From: Blastocatellia bacterium UBA7656
Lineage (GTDB): Bacteria; Acidobacteriota; Blastocatellia; UBA7656
Reading direction: 5' to 3'
Length of the DNA: 64,000 nucleotides
Assembly: GCA_002483445.1 (NCBI GenBank)
Contig: DLHY01000148.1
Span: 1 to 64,000 of the forward strand
Shown: positions 59,840 through 64,000 of the stretch, in pieces
Layout of the letters: each line of letters starts with the position of its first letter
Numbering within the stretch: position 1 is the first letter of the stretch
Notes under the pieces: generated by a model
The model's input: only the letters and a program-made list of their open reading frames with translations
The model's database searches: none
What the model was told of the DNA's origin: nothing
Made by a program: the position numbers and the translations under genes

Positions 59840-61228
59840 TTACAATGGCAGCCGCAGGCTTGCGCGGCACCCGGCAGCGCCCTTTCGGTTTTCGAGTGCG
59901 AGGCTTCCGCCGTGCGCTTCGGCTATCTGTCGACACAGCACAAGCCCTATGCCTGAGCCTCCCGGTTTGGTTGTGAAGAAAGGCACAAAAAGATTCGCCG
60001 TGTTCGAAAGCCCGTGGCCTTCGTCTTCCACTCTCACTTCGATATGTCCGCGATTCCGTGACCAGCTTATCTCGGCGCGGCCTCCGGTTTCGAGCGATGC
60101 GTCAACTCCGTTGCGAACGATGTTGATGAGCAACTGTTCGAGTTGATCGCTGTCGGCGCGAATCATCACATCCGGCCCTTCGACGACGCTCACGGCCATG
60201 CGGGTTTCGAGTTGAGCGACTCGCCTGATTATCTCGCCCAACGCGACCGGCTGAAGTTTGGGCGGAGGGAGCTTTGCCAGCCGCGCGTACCCTTGCATAA
60301 ACCGCGAGAGCGCCGCCGACCGCGTTGCGATCACGCTGAGACCTTTGAGGCAGTCGTCCCTCCAGTCTTCGGGCAGATGCTCGCGCGAGATGATGCTTTC
60401 AAGGCTTCCGGCAAGCGAGCGAATCGGGGCGAGCGAGTTGTTAAGCTCATGGCCCAGCACGCGCACGAGGCGTTGCCACGCTATGCGCTCTTCTTCGCGA
60501 AGAGCGCGGCTGAGGTCTGAGACGACCAGCAGATGATGCGGAGCGCCGCGTTCGCGGAAAGTGGTGCGATGGATTTCCCACCGCGACGAGCCGCCGGGAA
60601 AATTTTTCTGAATCGTGCGCGTCGCTTCGCCTTCGAGGTAGTCGGCAAGGTCAAGCGATGCGGCGCTGCGACCGATCACGCGCTCTTCTATCTGTCCGAG
60701 CAATCGCTCGCCAGCGCGATTGACCAGCCGCAGTTTTTGATCCGTGTCGAATGCGAATACGGCAACATCGATTTCAGCCATCACGGTTTGAAGCAGAGCC
60801 GTCGCTTCCAACGCGCCCAATCTCTGTTCGCGCAGTGTTTGTCCGAGGGAGTTGACTTCCATCAACGCTTCGCCCAGCGGGTCGTCGTGACGCGCGCCGC
60901 GAGCGCGAATGGAAAAATCTCCCTCGCGAAGCGCGGCCAGCAAGTTCGATAGCGTCTGAAGCGGATAGATGATCTTTTCTCTGACGGCCAGAGAAAACCC
61001 CAGCCAGAAGCCCACGATCAAAACCGTCAGCGTCCATTGAGCTTTCGTCGTGTAAGCTCCCGCCCATAGAAAATACATCGCGGTGATGATCGCGGGCAGC
61101 CCCGATGTGAGAGTCATAATGAATACGCGGCGGTCGTGGCCGTATTTGTGATGGGGGATTTTTCTGGCGCGATCCTTTTCTTCCCGCTCGAAGCCGAAAA
61201 GCCGCATAGCCATTTCTTTGACGTTCAT
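59840..61228 (-). CDS. NtrY-like sensor histidine kinase
   Basis: The 462-aa membrane sensor kinase has a basic N-terminus and two closely spaced TM helices (about 37-57 and 65-82) with almost no periplasmic loop. A HAMP-like region (about 85-135) is followed by a PAS domain (about 145-225). The HisKA region has GHELNNSLAPI (phospho-acceptor His260), and the HATPase domain has NIVRNGVDAS, VEDEGHGLSN, FFTTKPGGSGIGLVL. The HELNN H-box and layout are those of NtrY-type kinases, which normally pair with an NtrX-type sigma-54 activator. No response regulator is adjacent, and the activator-like gene at 27321 lacks a receiver domain. The element at 61238 lies at its promoter side. Confidence 0.9.
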   Translation of the reverse strand: MNVKEMAMRLFGFEREEKDRARKIPHHKYGHDRRVFIMTLTSGLPAIITAMYFLWAGAYTTKAQWTLTVLIVGFWLGFSLAVREKIIYPLQTLSNLLAALREGDFSIRARGARHDDPLGEALMEVNSLGQTLREQRLGALEATALLQTVMAEIDVAVFAFDTDQKLRLVNRAGERLLGQIEERVIGRSAASLDLADYLEGEATRTIQKNFPGGSSRWEIHRTTFRERGAPHHLLVVSDLSRALREEERIAWQRLVRVLGHELNNSLAPIRSLAGSLESIISREHLPEDWRDDCLKGLSVIATRSAALSRFMQGYARLAKLPPPKLQPVALGEIIRRVAQLETRMAVSVVEGPDVMIRADSDQLEQLLINIVRNGVDASLETGGRAEISWSRNRGHIEVRVEDEGHGLSNTANLFVPFFTTKPGGSGIGLVLCRQIAEAHGGSLALENRKGAAGCRASLRLPL

Positions 61229-61237
61229 AAAGCAATC

Positions 61238-61410
61238 TCATAAATACCTTGATTCATCGAGGTGTTTAGCGGTGCAAGGCTCTTCCGAACGGTTTCAACC
61301 GTTTCGAGAGGCAAAACCGTTGAAACGGTTAAAGGCACAGGAGCGTCGCGACTCACCCAGATGAAGCAGGGTGTTAATGAGAAAGTCGGCTCGCTCATTT
61401 TTTCTCCCGT
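61238..61410. repeat. three-hairpin dispersed element, copy B
   Basis: The same three palindromic parts as at 26898-27073 occur in the same order: TACCTTGATTCATCGAGGTG, then the pair of AACGGTTTCAACCGTT and AACCGTTGAAACGGTT, then CACCCAGATGAAGCAGGGTG with TTAATGAGAAAG and a T-run with CTCCC. It lies between two divergent genes. The third hairpin has lost one pairing position compared with copy A. Confidence 0.85.
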
Positions 61411-61459
61411 AATTGTGCGACTGCTCCACAATCTTATAGTCTTAATCAGGAGCAAGGCG

Positions 61460-62060
61460 ATGCGCATACTCGAACCGAACAGAATTATATTCTCTCTCAC
61501 GGCAGTTTGCGCATTATTTATCGTCGGGGTCGCAAGCGCAGGCAGTTTTCAACGGCAGCCGCGCGATGTAGTCGATCATTACCTGCTCGTGCCTGATCGT
61601 TATCTCACGCTGGGCGGCGGCGCGCAGGAACGCGACACCGCGATAAAAATTCGCGATATCAAAAACGGCTACCTTACGAATAGAAGGCGCGTGGGAAGGC
61701 TACACTGAAATAGCTCTTTTCAGAAACCCCGACAGAAGCGCGCTCATCGCCATAAGCAATGTCAGCTTAGGGCCGGGGCCGGAGCAGAAGATTTATTCCC
61801 TCAGCTATGATGGCAGAGCGTGGATCGATAAAACGAAAGAAGTTTTCAGTCGTGTGCCTCAGTCTCAAATCGCCGACCTCTATAAAAAGAAGAAGAGCCG
61901 CGAGGATGAAGACTACGGCGAAGACGTGCCGCACGTTTATCTCCTGCCGCGCATCGGGACGACGATCAAGGTTGCGACCGCGCCCGGTTTCACCGCAGTC
62001 GAGATCACTCTCGCCGAATTGAAATCGACGAACGGCAGATTTGAAATCACCCGTCATTAA
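61460..62060 (+). pseudogene. small exported protein gene broken by a one-base frameshift
   Basis: The reading frame from ATG 61460 (AGGAG seven bases upstream) encodes a signal peptide (IIFSLTAVCALFIVGVASAG) and DVVDHYLLVPDRYLTLGGGAQ, then goes out of frame near 61679, ending in NRRRVGRLH at 61708. One base later the other frame continues sensibly: IEGAWEGYTEIALFRNPDR, then YSLSYDGRAWIDKTKEVFSR, to TAA 62060. Removing one A at CTTACGAATAG (near 61679-61681) restores a protein of about 199 aa. I do not recognise the family. It is either a real mutation, a sequencing error, or a slippage site. No slippery heptamer is obvious. Confidence 0.8.
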
Positions 62061-62396
62061 GAGACATTAAGAAACAATTCGATTCAATGTCGTGTATGAA
62101 TATTCAAGAAATAATCCAATCCTAATCCTTTCATAAAGACTCTAACTCGCCCTGCCCGATAATATGGCATTTGCATAGGCGCAAGCTCGCGCCTGCAAAG
62201 GCGTCCGATTTCAGATTTTGAAGTTCAAATAAATGAATCACCGGGACGCGATTCTGCTTTAGCGGGCAGAACGAAAGAAGAGCAGGGCGAAAGATCGAGC
62301 CTCGAAAGAACGGCTTGATGGAAACCTGCCTGAGAAGGATGTGCCTGCTAATAGATAAAGCTCCAGCCCAAAAAAATTTAGGAGGCACGAATCAGT
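62061..62396 (+). other. 336-base leader of the second receptor gene
   Basis: No gene is visible. It is AT-rich at 62085-62135, a likely promoter position, and more GC-rich later. AGGAGG at 62380-62385 is the ribosome-binding site of the receptor. I see no clear paired -35/-10 and no riboswitch signature. Confidence 0.4.
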
Positions 62397-64000
62397 ATGA
62401 AAGGATTACGCACACTCAAGCGGCTGACGTCTGCGCTCGTCTTTATGATAGTCGCAACGTTGGTCATTCCCGTCACCGCCTTGCCCGCAATGGCGCAGGC
62501 CACAACGGGCGCGCTCCGCGGCGTCGTCACAGACCCTTCCGGGGCAGTTGTGACCGATGCCGATGTGATCGTCAAAAACACCGCCACCGGAATTGAGACT
62601 AAAACCCGTTCCAACTCCGAAGGCATTTACAATTTCCCGCGACTCGCTCCCGGCAAGTACCTGCTTACGGTCGAAAAGCAGGGCTTCAAGAAGCAGGAGT
62701 TTCAGGAAGTCATAATCAATCTCGCTCAGGACCTCACCATCGATGCTTCGCTTCAGGCCGGCCAGGTCTCTGAAACCGTAACGGTCACGGCTCAGGGCGA
62801 GCAACTGATTCAAAGAGAGCAGGCTCAGGTGTCGAACTCTTTCGAGAGCCGAAAGGTCGCGGAGCTTCCTTCCAACGCCGCCGCCGGAGGCATAGACACT
62901 CTCGCGCTTCTGGCTCCGGGAGTCGTTCCCGGTTTTGGCAACGTCAACGCAAACGGCACGACGCTTTCGGTCAACGGCCAGCGAGCGCGCTCGAATAACT
63001 TCACCATCGATGGTCAGGACAACAACGATCTGTCCATCGGCGGCCCCAACTTCTTCCTCACCAACGCGGATGCCGTTCAGGAATTCAGCATCACGACGAA
63101 TAACTTCTCTGCCGAATACGGTCGCAATCAGGGCGCGGTAGTCAACATCTCCACCAAGTCGGGGACGAACGACTATCACGGCACCGCCGCATGGTTCCAC
63201 AGAGACCAGAAACTGTTCGACTCGATGAACAACATCGAGCGCAGGACGAACAACAACGGCAAGGGAGAAAATGACCCGCTGCTCGATAATGTGTTCAGCG
63301 GAACTTTCGGCGGCCCGGTCAAGCGAGAGCGGCTCTTCTTCTTCGGCAGTTTCCAGTATCACACGCAGAGGGCGCTCGGAAATCTTCAAGCCGCAAACCC
63401 GACCATCGCGCGTGAGGAACTGGCGCGACTGAGAGCCGATTTTCCAAACAACGCAGCCATTCAGGCGCTGGCCAACTTCTCGGCTTTCGCCGTCAATGAT
63501 ATAGGCAATGTCTCCGAGCGAACCGATTTCTCGCAAACCGAGAGGATCACCATCGGAGGCAGGTCTTATCGCGTGGCCTATCCTCAGCGCGAAGTGTCGT
63601 TTCCAATAGACGATCCCGAATGGGGCGCGAGAGTTGATTACAAAATCAATGATCGGCACAACGTATGGTATCGCCATCTCTATCAGACATTCGACGGCAA
63701 AAACGGTCTGGCAGGCTCAGCCGGCTTCACCGGCGATATTCCGGCGACGGGAAATATCGGCGGCGCTCAGTTCACCTCCCAGATATCGAATACGGCTGTC
63801 AACGAAGCTAGATTCCTCTTCAACCGCCTGAGCGTCATCTTCGGCGGCGGCTGTGAGGGACTCAAGGGTTGCATTCCTCACCCTGACCAGATCGGCGACA
63901 CCTTCACTCGGATCAATTTTCCCGGAGTCGCCACTGATGCGGGCAGTCCCTTGCAGTCGATAGGGGCCGCCACGAATCTGCCGCAGGGCCGAGTAGTGAC
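62397..64000 (+). CDS. Oar-like TonB-dependent receptor, N-terminal part (runs off the window)
   Basis: The first 534 residues of a large outer-membrane receptor are present. A signal peptide (LTSALVFMIVATLVIPVTAL, cut after AMAQ) is followed by a carboxypeptidase-regulatory-like domain (GALRGVVTDPSGAVVTDADV, about 40-125), a plug with NNFTIDGQDNNDLSIGGPNF and NFSAEYGRNQGAVVNISTKSG, and the first barrel strands (FGGPVKRERLFFFGSFQYH). It has the same architecture as the receptor at 28726-32154 but is only distantly similar to it. ATG 62397 is preceded by AGGAGG. The frame is open to base 64000. No partner TonB or transporter gene is visible. Confidence 0.93.
   Translation, partial: MKGLRTLKRLTSALVFMIVATLVIPVTALPAMAQATTGALRGVVTDPSGAVVTDADVIVKNTATGIETKTRSNSEGIYNFPRLAPGKYLLTVEKQGFKKQEFQEVIINLAQDLTIDASLQAGQVSETVTVTAQGEQLIQREQAQVSNSFESRKVAELPSNAAAGGIDTLALLAPGVVPGFGNVNANGTTLSVNGQRARSNNFTIDGQDNNDLSIGGPNFFLTNADAVQEFSITTNNFSAEYGRNQGAVVNISTKSGTNDYHGTAAWFHRDQKLFDSMNNIERRTNNNGKGENDPLLDNVFSGTFGGPVKRERLFFFGSFQYHTQRALGNLQAANPTIAREELARLRADFPNNAAIQALANFSAFAVNDIGNVSERTDFSQTERITIGGRSYRVAYPQREVSFPIDDPEWGARVDYKINDRHNVWYRHLYQTFDGKNGLAGSAGFTGDIPATGNIGGAQFTSQISNTAVNEARFLFNRLSVIFGGGCEGLKGCIPHPDQIGDTFTRINFPGVATDAGSPLQSIGAATNLPQGRVV

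Noticed and set aside
59840..61228. Pairing of the NtrY-like kinase with the activator-like protein at 27321
   Set aside because: That protein has no receiver domain and lies 31 kb away, so there is no support for a two-component pair.
62406..63677. 423-aa minus-strand ORF
   Set aside because: It is the mirror of the second receptor gene, whose signal peptide, plug motifs and ribosome-binding site are clear.

Overview
The window looks chromosomal and most likely comes from an Acidobacteriota member, possibly the Blastocatellia. The main pointers are two very large Oar-like TonB-dependent receptors with an N-terminal carboxypeptidase-regulatory-like domain, a meso-DAP type peptidoglycan gene set, moderate GC, and many short-word hairpin repeats between genes. 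This placement is inference from protein style. There is no rRNA gene to confirm it, and I found no tRNA genes or CRISPR arrays.

Layout. 1-2.5 kb: a truncated AT-rich gene fragment, a small unknown gene, then a 3-hydroxyacyl-CoA dehydrogenase and an enoyl-CoA hydratase. 2.7-23.0 kb: one tightly packed minus-strand operon of 13 genes, read from a ClpB-like AAA+ ATPase at 23.0 kb down to a membrane FHA/vWA protein at 2.7 kb. It also holds a sigma-like protein, a small unknown protein, a Lon-like domain protein, a GTPase with a zinc ribbon, a GAP1-like protein, a coiled-coil protein, a radical-SAM activase, two paralogous membrane HEAT-like proteins, a GlnD-like nucleotidyltransferase and two membrane proteins. 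23.6-28.3 kb: a divergent gene for a double Ser/Thr kinase with zinc ribbons, then a sigma-54-activator-like protein whose ATPase and GAFTGA motifs have decayed. I read 2.7-26.9 kb as one signalling or conflict system. It resembles the GTPase-centred, NTP-dependent conflict systems known from comparative genomics but carries unusual extra parts.

28.7-33.1 kb: a TonB-dependent receptor, a small two-TM protein and a DinB/YfiT-like protein. 33.3-50.7 kb: the division and cell wall (dcw) cluster on the minus strand, in the order mraZ-rsmH-ftsL-ftsI-murE-murF-mraY-murD-ftsW-murG-murC-ftsQ-ftsA-ftsZ. It has a clear promoter followed by three 10-bp-spaced MraZ-type boxes upstream of mraZ, a second candidate promoter before ftsZ, and an intrinsic terminator after ftsZ. 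murB and ddl are absent. 50.9-52.9 kb: a type II restriction-modification pair (TdeIII-like nuclease and a DNA methyltransferase). 53.1-61.2 kb: an M1 aminopeptidase, a membrane protein, a class A beta-lactamase-like protein lacking the expected omega-loop Glu, an M14 carboxypeptidase, a metallophosphoesterase and an NtrY-like histidine kinase. 61.5-62.1 kb: a small secreted-protein gene broken by a one-base frameshift. 62.4 kb to the end: the start of a second Oar-like receptor.

Three kinds of non-coding repeat recur: hairpins built from 7-9-base tandem words, which also encode the C-termini of MurG and FtsQ; a ~90-bp element that fills intergenic gaps three times; and a ~175-bp three-hairpin element present twice.
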